Below are positions 36,161-44,454 of a DNA stretch of 44,454 nucleotides, piece after piece; position 1 is the first letter of the stretch, and every line of letters starts with the position of its first letter. The stretch spans positions 1-44,454 of the forward strand of contig PHBN01000001.1 of NCBI GenBank assembly GCA_002840635.1. The letters are read 5' to 3'. Below the pieces are notes generated by a model, which saw only the letters and a list, made by a program, of their open reading frames with translations, ran no database searches and had not been told where the DNA came from. The stretch comes from Deltaproteobacteria bacterium HGW-Deltaproteobacteria-1. GTDB taxonomy: Bacteria > Desulfobacterota > Syntrophia > Syntrophales > Smithellaceae. Made by a program: the position numbers and the translations under genes.

Positions 36161-37937
36161 TCGTTTCTTCCGTAATTAATGGTAACGCTATCTGAAAAAT
36201 AGAACCTACACCCGGTTTGCTGTTCACTGTTAAAGTCCCCTGATGCTTTTCGATGATCCGATAAGCTATGGCAAGGCCAAGCCCTGTTCCTGTTCTCTTG
36301 GTGGTATAAAACGGATCAAATATTTTAGACATATCCTCTCCAGGAAGACCCGGGCCGTCATCTTCAATCTCTATGACGATGATCTTCTTTTCAAGGTTTA
36401 GCAGAGCACGAATTGAAATCGTTCCTCCTGCTTTCAGGACATCCAGCCCGTTCAACATGATATTCAGCAGCGCCTGGGTGATCTGGTCGCTATCCATCAG
36501 GAGCAAAGGCAAATGTTCTGCGGTTTCCGTTTTGACCTGAATCCCTTTTGTCCGGGCGTCATCCTTAATCAATTCTATCGTATGTTGTATAACTGCCTCT
36601 AAAGGAACCATCATCTTAACCGGTTCTTTAGGGCGGGCAAAATCAAGCAGGTTGGAGATAAGCCTATTCAGTCTTTCCACTTCCTGGATGATGACCTGAC
36701 TGTATTTTTGCCCCTCGCTGCCCGGTGGGTTCTTCTTAAGAAAATACTGGGCAAATCCCTTGATGGAGCTCAGAGGATTCCTGATTTCATGGGCCATGCC
36801 GGCAGCCAGTGTTCCCAGGCTGGCCAGCCTTTCGCTCCTTTTAATTTTCTCCTGCAATTCTTTTATTTCCCGTAAGTCCCTCAGGATAATGACCGCCCCC
36901 AGATCTTCTCCTGTTTCCGCAACCAGCCTTGCTGCACTCAGGGCAAGAGGAATGAACTTTCCCTGTTGTCCCGGAAATTCCACCTCGTATTCCATAACAG
37001 GTGTTTTTTCTTTTAATGAGTTTAAGATGGGTCCGATAATAGACCGGAGTTGCTCTTTCGAGGCCTCTTTTTCCGGCCATTTCCCAGTTAGGGAAAGTAT
37101 CTCCTTAGCCCGGTAATTCATTGTGACGATATCTCCATTCGAATCAATGGAGAGAAGCCCGTCGGGCATGTTTTCGACCACATGGTTCGCATACAGGGTG
37201 ACGGCGTTCAGCGCTCTCTGGGTGATATAATAATTCTGTACTAAAAATATGAAATATAAACCGGCTGTACCCATGATCAATAAAATTAAGCCCATCATGA
37301 CCGCATGACGCAGGTCGCTGTCCCGTGCTTCTTCAAATGACTTCGTATCCAACCCTACGACGGCGTAAACCTGACCGGAAAACACCTGGTCAAGGAGTGT
37401 GCCGCTAGGCGATGTCGCAGCATGCCTTCTATAGCGCATGCGATCGGCCATATCATCGCCTTGCCCCATGGCAGGGAAGACGTCCATCTTTTTTGCCACG
37501 AAGAATACCCCTTTATCGCCAAACCAGCTCTTCGGTTCATCTTGTTTTACTATCCCGGTGATTTTTTCCTTCTGAGGAAAAGCTGTTCCGATCAAGTGTT
37601 CATTGCTATGTGCAAGAATGATACCTCGCTGATCCAGCAGGGCAATGAAATGAATATCCGAAAGATTGGCAATGGAAACCATAATCTCCTGAAGGTTGTC
37701 ACTTCGCCCCATCATCCCCATCATGCCGGTGTGAAAGGAAGCCTCGAGGCTTTTGAGAATGATCTTTCCCTCACGGCTCAGTGATTGCTCCATCCGGAAT
37801 TGATACTGGTGTAAATGCCTGTATGTCGAGATACCCAGAAGAATAAATAAAGTTATAACAACCGCAAGGATAGAGAAAATGGGAATGAACAACTTCTTGC
37901 TTCTGGTTGTCGGGATTTTGTATTTATTAAATTTCAT
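36153..37937 (-). CDS. Membrane sensor histidine kinase (ZraS-like, periplasmic sensor + PAS + HisKA/HATPase)
   Basis: 594 aa; GTLAAGMAHEIRNPLSSIKGFAQYF, ALLNIMLNGLDVL, IEDDGPGLPGEDMSKIFDPFYTTKRTGTGLGLAI; overlaps the regulator start. Confidence 0.95.
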   Translation of the reverse strand: MKFNKYKIPTTRSKKLFIPIFSILAVVITLFILLGISTYRHLHQYQFRMEQSLSREGKIILKSLEASFHTGMMGMMGRSDNLQEIMVSIANLSDIHFIALLDQRGIILAHSNEHLIGTAFPQKEKITGIVKQDEPKSWFGDKGVFFVAKKMDVFPAMGQGDDMADRMRYRRHAATSPSGTLLDQVFSGQVYAVVGLDTKSFEEARDSDLRHAVMMGLILLIMGTAGLYFIFLVQNYYITQRALNAVTLYANHVVENMPDGLLSIDSNGDIVTMNYRAKEILSLTGKWPEKEASKEQLRSIIGPILNSLKEKTPVMEYEVEFPGQQGKFIPLALSAARLVAETGEDLGAVIILRDLREIKELQEKIKRSERLASLGTLAAGMAHEIRNPLSSIKGFAQYFLKKNPPGSEGQKYSQVIIQEVERLNRLISNLLDFARPKEPVKMMVPLEAVIQHTIELIKDDARTKGIQVKTETAEHLPLLLMDSDQITQALLNIMLNGLDVLKAGGTISIRALLNLEKKIIVIEIEDDGPGLPGEDMSKIFDPFYTTKRTGTGLGLAIAYRIIEKHQGTLTVNSKPGVGSIFQIALPLITEETNE

Positions 37938-37985
37938 TACGAAATATTTTATCTCTTTTTTTTAAAAAATCATAGCCTTATCGGG

Positions 37986-38002
37986 TGCATAAAAATTATC
38001 CA
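37986..38002. promoter_or_regulatory. Imperfect dyad, candidate upstream activator site 1
   Basis: TGCATAA-AAA-TTATCCA (one mismatch from the perfect dyad at 38029). Confidence 0.5.
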
Positions 38003-38028
38003 ATAGATGCTCAGTTAAGTAAGCTTGG

Positions 38029-38045
38029 TGCATAAATATTATGCA
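38029..38045. promoter_or_regulatory. Perfect dyad, candidate upstream activator site 2
   Basis: TGCATAA-ATA-TTATGCA, perfect inverted repeat; centre 43 bp from site 1 and about 100 bp upstream of the -24/-12 element. Confidence 0.65.
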
Positions 38046-38131
38046 GTTGCCCCCGATAGGGGAGAGTCAAAGAGAATAATTATTACTATTTTATTAATTA
38101 TAGTAGATACTTATGATTGATGCTAACCATT

Positions 38132-38147
38132 TGGCATACCCCATGCA
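38132..38147 (+). promoter_or_regulatory. Candidate sigma-54 (-24/-12) promoter for the 38182 gene
   Basis: TGGCATACCCCATGCA: GG 38133-38134, GC 38145-38146, 10-nt spacing; 36 bp upstream of the ATG with GGAGG RBS between. Confidence 0.75.
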
Positions 38148-38181
38148 ATGATAACGATTAAAACATTGAAGGAGGTAGGAT

Positions 38182-38565
38182 ATGAAGAAGTTATTTATAG
38201 CATTGGTTCTGGTTTTTGGATTAGGCGTAGCTGGTGTTGCTTCGGCAGGTTATTGGGGCGGACACATGATGGGTTGGGGTTACGGTGGATATGGGGCAGG
38301 TCCGGGATATGGCAATGCAGGTTCCGGATATGGCATGCCCTGTTGGGACAATAGTTATGGCCCCGCTCAAGGTCAAAAAAAGTTGACCAAAGAGGATGCC
38401 GAAACCATTACACAAAATTACATTGGCCGGAATCCTAATTTAAAGGCTGGAAAGATTGAGGACAAAACGAAGTATTTTGAAACAGAGATACGTACCAAGG
38501 ATAATTCTCTGGTCTCCAAGCTGACCATTGACAAGAATACCGGCTACGTTGATCAAAGTTATTAA
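38182..38565 (+). CDS. Secreted Gly/Tyr-rich protein with PepSY-like C-terminus
   Basis: MKKLFIALVLVFGLGVAGVASA signal peptide; GGHMMGWGYGGYGAGPGYGNAGSGYG tract; LTKEDAETITQNYIGRNPNLKAGKIEDKTKYFETEIRTKDNSLVSKLTIDKNTGYVDQSY. Confidence 0.85.
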   Translation: MKKLFIALVLVFGLGVAGVASAGYWGGHMMGWGYGGYGAGPGYGNAGSGYGMPCWDNSYGPAQGQKKLTKEDAETITQNYIGRNPNLKAGKIEDKTKYFETEIRTKDNSLVSKLTIDKNTGYVDQSY

Positions 38566-38576
38566 GAGAATCAATT

Positions 38577-38605
38577 GCGAGGCCAGGGCAATGCCCTGGC
38601 CTCGC
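38577..38605 (+). terminator. Strong hairpin downstream of the 38182 gene
   Basis: GCGAGGCCAGGGC aat GCCCTGGCCTCGC, perfect 13-bp stem with 3-nt loop. Confidence 0.75.
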
Positions 38606-38612
38606 ATTATGA

Positions 38613-38747
38613 ACAACGGAAGCCGATGTCATGAAATGGATCGTCGCCCCCATAGTTGGCGGTATAATCACGTCCAACATTCTGGAGTTGATGATTTGTC
38701 CGGCGATTTACAATATATGGCAGGGAGGATCTTTCCAGAAGAAATAG
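38613..38747 (+). pseudogene. C-terminal remnant of a heavy-metal RND permease (CusA/CzcA-like)
   Basis: TTEADVMKWIVAPIVGGIITSNILELMICPAIYNIWQGGSFQKK* matches the conserved last TM of HME-RND pumps (VM.RIAAPMVGGM.T..LLEL...PAIY..W); stop at 38745-38747. Confidence 0.8.
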
Positions 38748-38848
38748 CAGGTAGCTTATGACTATCATTATCTACTCATTCAACTATCGTTGCTTATTGT
38801 TATAAGGGTATAGATAATGATAACGGGTTGAAAATAAAGTGAAATGCT

Positions 38849-39265
38849 ATGGACTGGATCAAAGAAAACTGGTTTTTTATTTTGTTTTTTATCTTCTTCA
38901 TCTGGATGCCTTTTTCGTCTCCACCATGGCCATGCGCCACACATCCATGTCCTGATAAATGCAGACAGGAAAACCGGCTCATCACGGATCGCCTCTACGG
39001 GCTGGTGTGGCACCCTCAGTACACGGGACTTTTTATTGCGCTTTTCGGCGAGGCATTGTTCATTGGCCCAACATTTTTTCTGTTCTGCTTTTCCCAATAA
39101 TCGTTCTCGCCTATTTTCTGCTGGCGCGAAGCGAAGAGCGCAAGGTGGAGAACCAGTTTGGTGACGAATATCGCTCTTACCGGAAACGAGTTCCGATGTT
39201 CATTCCACGTTGGGGGCAATGGAGTCAGCTGAAGGGCGAACTCACCGGCATCGTCCGTGCGAGGC
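38849..39265 (+). pseudogene. DUF2933-like N-terminus joined to a frameshifted isoprenylcysteine/phospholipid methyltransferase remnant
   Basis: MDWIKENWFFILFFIFFIWMPF... then RLYGLVWHPQYTGLFIALFGEAL; after a frame change, [45 protein letters not shown]. Confidence 0.75.
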
Positions 39266-39470
39266 GTTTGAGCAACGCCACAATAGCCAATATCAAGAAA
39301 ACCTGTTCTTTGCCTTTATTTGCAACGCGATTGGCGTACCCATTGCAGCGGGTATTCTGTATCCCAATTTCGGCATTCTTCTCAGCCCGATCATTGCTGC
39401 GGCGGCTATGAGCCTTTCCTCCGTTTCCGTGGTCGGAAATGCCCTCAGGCTGAAGAGAGTAAAGATATAG
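39266..39470 (+). pseudogene. C-terminal remnant of a copper P-type ATPase (CopA-like)
   Basis: [63 protein letters not shown] matches the extreme C-terminus of CopA-type ATPases ([45 protein letters not shown]). Confidence 0.88.
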
Positions 39471-39532
39471 GACAAATTGAAATTATAACCGGGGCGGAAG
39501 GATTACCAATTGTATCTTAGGGAGGTTTATAT

Positions 39533-39922
39533 ATGAAGCGCATAATTTTGATTTTGACAGTTTTATTTTTATCGGTGGGGCTGGCTTACGGGATGGACTA
39601 TGAGGTAATGAAGAAGTCGGGAGACTACACGGTGCAGGTCAAGATCGACCGGAATCCTCCGGCCGTAGGAGACAACAACATGATGATCTGGTTGAAAGAT
39701 GCCGCTGGCAACGATGTTAAGGGCGCCACCATGACGGTAGACTACAGCAAGCCCACCAAATTTTGGAAGTCAGCAAAAAAATACAACTCATGGGCTCAGC
39801 CTCATGAAAACAATTACCATGCAATCCTGGCGGTTCCCACACAGGGGCCATGGGATGTCACTATAAACATCCATCATAGGGGGAAGAGCGTATCAACTGA
39901 GTTCAGAATAGATGTGAAGTAG
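39533..39922 (+). CDS. FixH/YtkA-like secreted protein
   Basis: Signal peptide; YTVQVKIDRNPPAVGDNNMMIWLKDAAGNDVKGATMTVDYSKP...NNYHAILAVPTQGPWDVTINIHHRGKSVSTEFRIDV. Confidence 0.8.
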   Translation: MKRIILILTVLFLSVGLAYGMDYEVMKKSGDYTVQVKIDRNPPAVGDNNMMIWLKDAAGNDVKGATMTVDYSKPTKFWKSAKKYNSWAQPHENNYHAILAVPTQGPWDVTINIHHRGKSVSTEFRIDVK

Positions 39923-40226
39923 AGGATCTCTATCACGTTCAACTTCAACACCGGTGCTGATCATAAAAGTGGATTGCCGCTCTTATGGTTGACGGTGTTA
40001 TAATTTTGATAATTCTCTAATTGATAATTTATATTGCAATACACATGATATAAAATAGCAGGATCTTAGCTAAATATTAATAGTTTATCCGAATGTATTT
40101 CCATCCGTAATCTTCAGTTCTGGTAATTGCCCGCGACTAAATAGTTGTAGGTGACGTCAATTACTGAGGCAGGACATTTTTTTACACTGTACGTCGTGTC
40201 AATCATCGGTCAGGTCAATTTCTCTT

Positions 40227-41636
40227 TTACTTGTATCCTCCGCCAAGGGCCTTATAGAGCGCGACTGTATTATTGAAACGGGCGAAGTGCAGGGCAATCA
40301 ATCCTTTCTGTGCTCCATAGAGCGAGCGTTGCGCGTCGAGTACAGAGAGGTAGCTGTCAATACCCTTATCATAACGGGCCAGGGTGAGCCGGTAAGCGAC
40401 GGATAAAGCATCAACCAGTGACTGCTGCGCGTTGATCTGCCGGTCGACCGTCCCGTTCACGGCAAGGGCATCGGCCACTTCCCGAAAGGCGGTTTGAATG
40501 GACTTCTCATACTGGGCCACCGCGATTTCCCTGTCTATTTTGGTTACTCCATATGCAAACCATGTACGGGCGTCAAAGATCGGCATAATAATCTGCGGCG
40601 CGAAACTCCATGCGAATGAACCGGGGTTGAAAAGTCCCGATAGTTCGACACTCGCGGTCCCGGCGGCGCCGGTCAGGATGACGCGGGGGAAGAAAGCCGC
40701 GCGGGCGGCGCCGATATTGGCGTTGGCCGCCTTGAGCTGATATTCTGCGGCCAGGATATCCGGCCGGTTTAAAAGCAGTTCCGAAGACAGGCCGGCAGAT
40801 ATTTCGCGGGGGGAGCTGACGCTGGATAAATCCGCCGGCAGAAGTTCCTGCGGAACGGGGGATGCAACGAGGAGATTCAGAGCATTTTCAGATTGTGCCG
40901 TAAGTTGCGTGTAGTTGGCGACATCTCCCCGCGCCACATCAACCTGGCTTTGAGCCCGGCGCAGATCCAGTTCTGAAATCATACCGACATCATATCGTTT
41001 TTGAATCAGTTTGTAGCCGGCTTCCTGAGACTCCAGCGTCTTGGATACCAGATGCAGAGTTTCCCGGTTGGCTGCCACGGCAAGGTACGCCTGCGTTACG
41101 GAGGATATCAGCATTATTTTTGTGCTCAGGCGGGCCTGATCCGTTGCCATAAACTCTTCCAGGGCTTTGTCCTTCAGGCTGCGGATGCGGCCGAAGAAAT
41201 CTACTTCCCAGGAAGTGATACCGATACTGGCATCATATCGTTCGGTGGTAGAGGCGCTGCCGCTTTGTGAAAGATCAGCCGGAACACGTGCCTTGGACAG
41301 GCTTCCGAGCGCATTGATCGTAGGCAAAAGGGATGCTACCCCAATGCCGTACATCGCCTTCATTTTTTCAACATTTAAAGCCGCAACCCGCAGATCACGG
41401 TTGTTCGTCAGCGCTGTTTCAAGAACCTTATGCAGCCGCTCGTCAGTAATGAATTCCGTCCATGGCAGCACCGATACCGCCTGTGCGGATGTCCCGATTT
41501 TTATTTCATCGTACGATGCACCTTTCGGCCATTCAGACGGTACCGGGGCATCCGGCCGCATGTATTTGGGGGCCATCGTACAGCTGCACAGAAAGAGGAC
41601 CGCGATGACCGGCAGAAGGTATAGTTTTCTGTTCAT
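40227..41636 (-). CDS. RND efflux outer-membrane lipoprotein (NodT/OprM family)
   Basis: 469 aa; lipobox LFLCSC; MAPKYMRPDAPVPSEW; LLNRPDILAAEYQLKAANANIGAARAAFFPRVILTG; LDAQRSLYGAQKGLIALHFARFNNTVALYKALGGG. Confidence 0.95.
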   Translation of the reverse strand: MNRKLYLLPVIAVLFLCSCTMAPKYMRPDAPVPSEWPKGASYDEIKIGTSAQAVSVLPWTEFITDERLHKVLETALTNNRDLRVAALNVEKMKAMYGIGVASLLPTINALGSLSKARVPADLSQSGSASTTERYDASIGITSWEVDFFGRIRSLKDKALEEFMATDQARLSTKIMLISSVTQAYLAVAANRETLHLVSKTLESQEAGYKLIQKRYDVGMISELDLRRAQSQVDVARGDVANYTQLTAQSENALNLLVASPVPQELLPADLSSVSSPREISAGLSSELLLNRPDILAAEYQLKAANANIGAARAAFFPRVILTGAAGTASVELSGLFNPGSFAWSFAPQIIMPIFDARTWFAYGVTKIDREIAVAQYEKSIQTAFREVADALAVNGTVDRQINAQQSLVDALSVAYRLTLARYDKGIDSYLSVLDAQRSLYGAQKGLIALHFARFNNTVALYKALGGGYK

Positions 41637-41637
41637 A

Positions 41638-44454
41638 TCAATTGACCTCTGATGGATTCACATCGTTTGTGGGGGCTGATTTTTGTTCCACTTGTCTGCC
41701 GAATATTTTTTCAGTCAACCTGCTGAAAAACGAGGGAGTGCCTGTGCCGTCAGGTTTTCCCCGATGCTGTTTGCCGAAGATTGTTTCGATCAGCACATAG
41801 AAGAGGGGAGAGAAGATCAGCACCAGCACTGTCGCGGTGATCATACCTCCCAGCACCCCAGTACCGATGGCGTTTTGGGCTCCCGCGCCAGCTCCGGTAG
41901 TCATGACCAGAGGCAGGATTCCGAAACCAAATGCCAGAGATGTCATGACGATGGGGCGAAAACGAAGTTTTACCCCCTGCAGTGTGGCCTCGATCAGCCC
42001 CATTCCTTTTTCCACGCCCTGTTTGGCGAACTGTACAATCAGGATAGCATTTTTAGTCGTCAGTCCCAGCGTGGTTAAAAGCGCAATCTGAAAATAGACG
42101 TCATTGGGCATTCCCCGGAGGCTGGATGCGATGACGCCTCCGATGACTCCGAGCGGCAACGCCAACAGGATTGAAATGGGTATGGTCCAGCTTTCATAGA
42201 GCGCGGCCAGGCATAGGAAAATCACGAAGATGGAAAAAGCGTAAAGCAGGGGTGCCTGGGTGCTTGCCATTCGTTCCTGGTAGGAAAGACCGGTCCAGTC
42301 AAAACCGAATCCCTGAGGCAGCTTTTTAACCGCATCTTCCATGGCCTGCATGGCCTCTCCCGAACTCTTTCCCGGGGCCGGTTCTCCCCAGATGTTGATG
42401 GACGGGAACCCGTTGAACCTTGCCCGTTTCGGAGCCCCGGATGTCCAGCGTCCGGAGGCAAAAGAAGAAAAGGGGACCATCTTTCCCTGTGTATTGCGGA
42501 CATACAGTTTTTCCAGATCTTTGGGCAGCATGCGGTAGGGGGCATCAGCCTGAACGAAAACCCTTTTTATCCGTCCACCCTGAATAAAATCGTTGACATA
42601 GGAACTGCCGAAGGCCACGGAGAGTGTTCTATGGATGGAGGTAATCGGAATGCCCAGGGCACCGGCTTTTTCCCAGTCCACATCGATCCGGTACTCGGGG
42701 ACATCATCCATACCGTTGGGACGGACCTTGGTTACCCTCGGGTCTTTGGCCACAATGCCCAGGAGTTGGTATTGAGCATTCATCAATGCCTGATGGCCGA
42801 GACCGCCCCGGTCCAGTAACTGAAAGTCAAAGCCCATGGATGAGCCCAGTTCGGGGACGGCCGGCGGTGAGAAGGCAAATACCATGGCATTGCGGATTTT
42901 TGAAAAGGCCATCGTGGCCCTTCCTGCGACAGCCTTTGCTTTCAGATCAGGCCGTTTGCGAAGGTCCCAGTCCTTTAACTTGGCAAACACCATTCCATTG
43001 TTTTGCGACTGTCCGGAAAAGCCGATACCGGTGATGGTCATTGCAGATTCCACCGCTTCTTTTTCGTTATTTCTGAAATAATGCGCAACCTGCTTGGCGA
43101 TGTGATCTGTTTGTTCCAGTGTAGAGCCTGTCGGCATGATTAACTGAGCAAGCAATATCCCCTGGTCTTCATCTGGCAGGTAGCTTTTGGGCATGCGCAG
43201 CCAGAAAAATCCCATGATCGCAACGATAATCAGGAAAAACACCAGAAAGCGTTTCTTGCGGATGAGGGAATGATTGACCAGTTTTACACACCGGTCACGA
43301 ATGCCAAAGAACACACGGTCGAACCAAAGAAAAAAAGGACGCAAAAGTGGATGCGCATGTTCCGCGGGTTCATGTCCCGCTTCAACCGGCTTGAGAAGCC
43401 CCGCACATAATACCGGTGTCAGGATCAGGGCGACAACCACCGAAAGCAGCATGGCGGAGATGATGGTAATTGAGAACTGGCGGTAAATGACACCTGTGGA
43501 CCCGGGAAAAAACGCCATGGGACCGAACACGGCGGCAAGCACAAGTCCAATACCGATCAGCGCGCTGGTAATTTGTTCCATGGACTTGGCGGTGGCTTCT
43601 TTGGGGGGCAGTCCTTCCTCACTCATGATGCGTTCCACATTTTCAACAACGACGATGGCATCATCCACCAGAAGACCGATGGCTAAAACCATGGCAAACA
43701 TGGTCAGCATATTGATGGAAAAACCGAAGAGGGCGAGAACGCCGAACGTTCCCAGAAGGACAACCGGCACGGCTATAGTGGGAATGAGTGTGGCCCGCAT
43801 ATTGCCCAGGAAGAGCCACATCACTAGAAAAACCAGCACAATGGCGATGATGAGGGTCTTGACCACTTCGTTGATGGCCACCTTGATGAAGGCTGTGGAG
43901 TCCATCGGGTACACAACTTTGATCCCTCCAGGAAAAAACCGGCTCATTTCTTTCATCTTTGCTCTGACGGCATCGGCCGTATCCAGGGCATTTGCGCCGG
44001 CAGCCTGGCGGATGGCAATACCAGCCGCAGGTTTGCCGTTGAATTGGGCCTGGATGTCATAAATTTCGGTACCCAGTTCAGTGCGACCCACATCCCTGAT
44101 TCGCACAATTGATCCATCCGGATTGGTGCGCAGGGGGATTTTGGCAAATTCTTCGGGAGTCGAGAGCATGTTCTGGACAACGATAGGTGCGTTCAAACGC
44201 TGGCCTTTTACCTGAGGCGCCCCGCCGAACTGTCCTGCGGAAACCTCCACATTGTAGGCTTTGAGAGACGCCATTACATCTTCCACGGTCAGCCGGTAAT
44301 CCGTCAGTTTTTCAGGATTCAGCCAGATGCGCATTGCGTATCCGCCGCCGAAGATTTGCACTTCGCCCACTCCGGGGACCCGCGCCATGACTTTTTCCAG
44401 ACTGGATTTGGCATAGTCTCTCAGATCATCACCGTCCATGGAGCCGTCTTCAGA
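41638..44454 (-). CDS. RND multidrug efflux permease (HAE1/AcrB-like), N-terminus beyond right window edge
   Basis: Frame stays open to 44454 (SEDGSMDGDDLRDYAKSSLEKVMARVPGVGEVQIFGGGYAMRIWLNPEKL); AIGLLVDDAIVVVENVERIMSEEGLPPKEAT, TTKNAILIVQFAKQGVEKGMGLIEATLQGVKLRFRPIVMTSLAFGFGILPLV. Confidence 0.96.
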   Translation of the reverse strand, partial: SEDGSMDGDDLRDYAKSSLEKVMARVPGVGEVQIFGGGYAMRIWLNPEKLTDYRLTVEDVMASLKAYNVEVSAGQFGGAPQVKGQRLNAPIVVQNMLSTPEEFAKIPLRTNPDGSIVRIRDVGRTELGTEIYDIQAQFNGKPAAGIAIRQAAGANALDTADAVRAKMKEMSRFFPGGIKVVYPMDSTAFIKVAINEVVKTLIIAIVLVFLVMWLFLGNMRATLIPTIAVPVVLLGTFGVLALFGFSINMLTMFAMVLAIGLLVDDAIVVVENVERIMSEEGLPPKEATAKSMEQITSALIGIGLVLAAVFGPMAFFPGSTGVIYRQFSITIISAMLLSVVVALILTPVLCAGLLKPVEAGHEPAEHAHPLLRPFFLWFDRVFFGIRDRCVKLVNHSLIRKKRFLVFFLIIVAIMGFFWLRMPKSYLPDEDQGILLAQLIMPTGSTLEQTDHIAKQVAHYFRNNEKEAVESAMTITGIGFSGQSQNNGMVFAKLKDWDLRKRPDLKAKAVAGRATMAFSKIRNAMVFAFSPPAVPELGSSMGFDFQLLDRGGLGHQALMNAQYQLLGIVAKDPRVTKVRPNGMDDVPEYRIDVDWEKAGALGIPITSIHRTLSVAFGSSYVNDFIQGGRIKRVFVQADAPYRMLPKDLEKLYVRNTQGKMVPFSSFASGRWTSGAPKRARFNGFPSINIWGEPAPGKSSGEAMQAMEDAVKKLPQGFGFDWTGLSYQERMASTQAPLLYAFSIFVIFLCLAALYESWTIPISILLALPLGVIGGVIASSLRGMPNDVYFQIALLTTLGLTTKNAILIVQFAKQGVEKGMGLIEATLQGVKLRFRPIVMTSLAFGFGILPLVMTTGAGAGAQNAIGTGVLGGMITATVLVLIFSPLFYVLIETIFGKQHRGKPDGTGTPSFFSRLTEKIFGRQVEQKSAPTNDVNPSEVN

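Noticed and set aside
43487-44062. 191-aa plus-strand ORF opposite the RND permease
   Set aside because: Antisense shadow of a highly conserved RND gene; compositionally biased, no domain.
1-44454. CRISPR arrays, tRNA or rRNA genes
   Set aside because: No regularly spaced repeats were seen, and no cloverleaf or rRNA-like sequence was recognised on reading. A tRNAscan/CRISPR search was not possible.

Overview
The window is about 44 kb and looks like a Desulfobacterota/Syntrophobacterales-type genome; that taxonomic guess is an inference from protein style only. Gene content, left to right: (1) the C-terminus of a trehalose-6-phosphate phosphatase; (2) MarR and UspA stress genes; (3) small Gly/Met-rich periplasmic proteins, CueP and a truncated DUF302 gene; (4) a UspA / acetate kinase / phosphate acyltransferase / DUF3141 operon; (5) a PsiE-like membrane protein; (6) a complete FDH3-type formate dehydrogenase locus (4Fe-4S accessory protein, TorD chaperone, Tat peptide, Cys-type catalytic subunit, FeS subunit, small lipoprotein, cytochrome b); (7) a redox module (secreted-repeat protein, DUF2231-cytochrome c fusion, DUF202, two cytochromes c, and a predicted outer-membrane beta-barrel with one N-terminal CXXCH); (8) a CopB-like P-type ATPase, a frameshifted BrkB/YihY gene, DUF2254, a CPA1 Na+/H+ antiporter and a plasma-membrane-type H+-ATPase; (9) small membrane proteins and MtfA; (10) a ZraSR-like two-component system divergent from a Gly-rich secreted protein; (11) remnants of RND, methyltransferase and copper-ATPase genes; (12) an intact RND efflux pump that runs off the right edge. 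The observations I rate highest are: a ZraSR-like pair facing two 17-bp dyads and a -24/-12 (sigma-54) promoter, with two more -24/-12 matches elsewhere in the window; a formate dehydrogenase next to a possible heme-barrel electron conduit; a 22-kb-spaced duplicated segment with one decayed copy; and a cluster of 3'-terminal metal-resistance gene remnants. All homology calls are from reading the translations. No database search was run.
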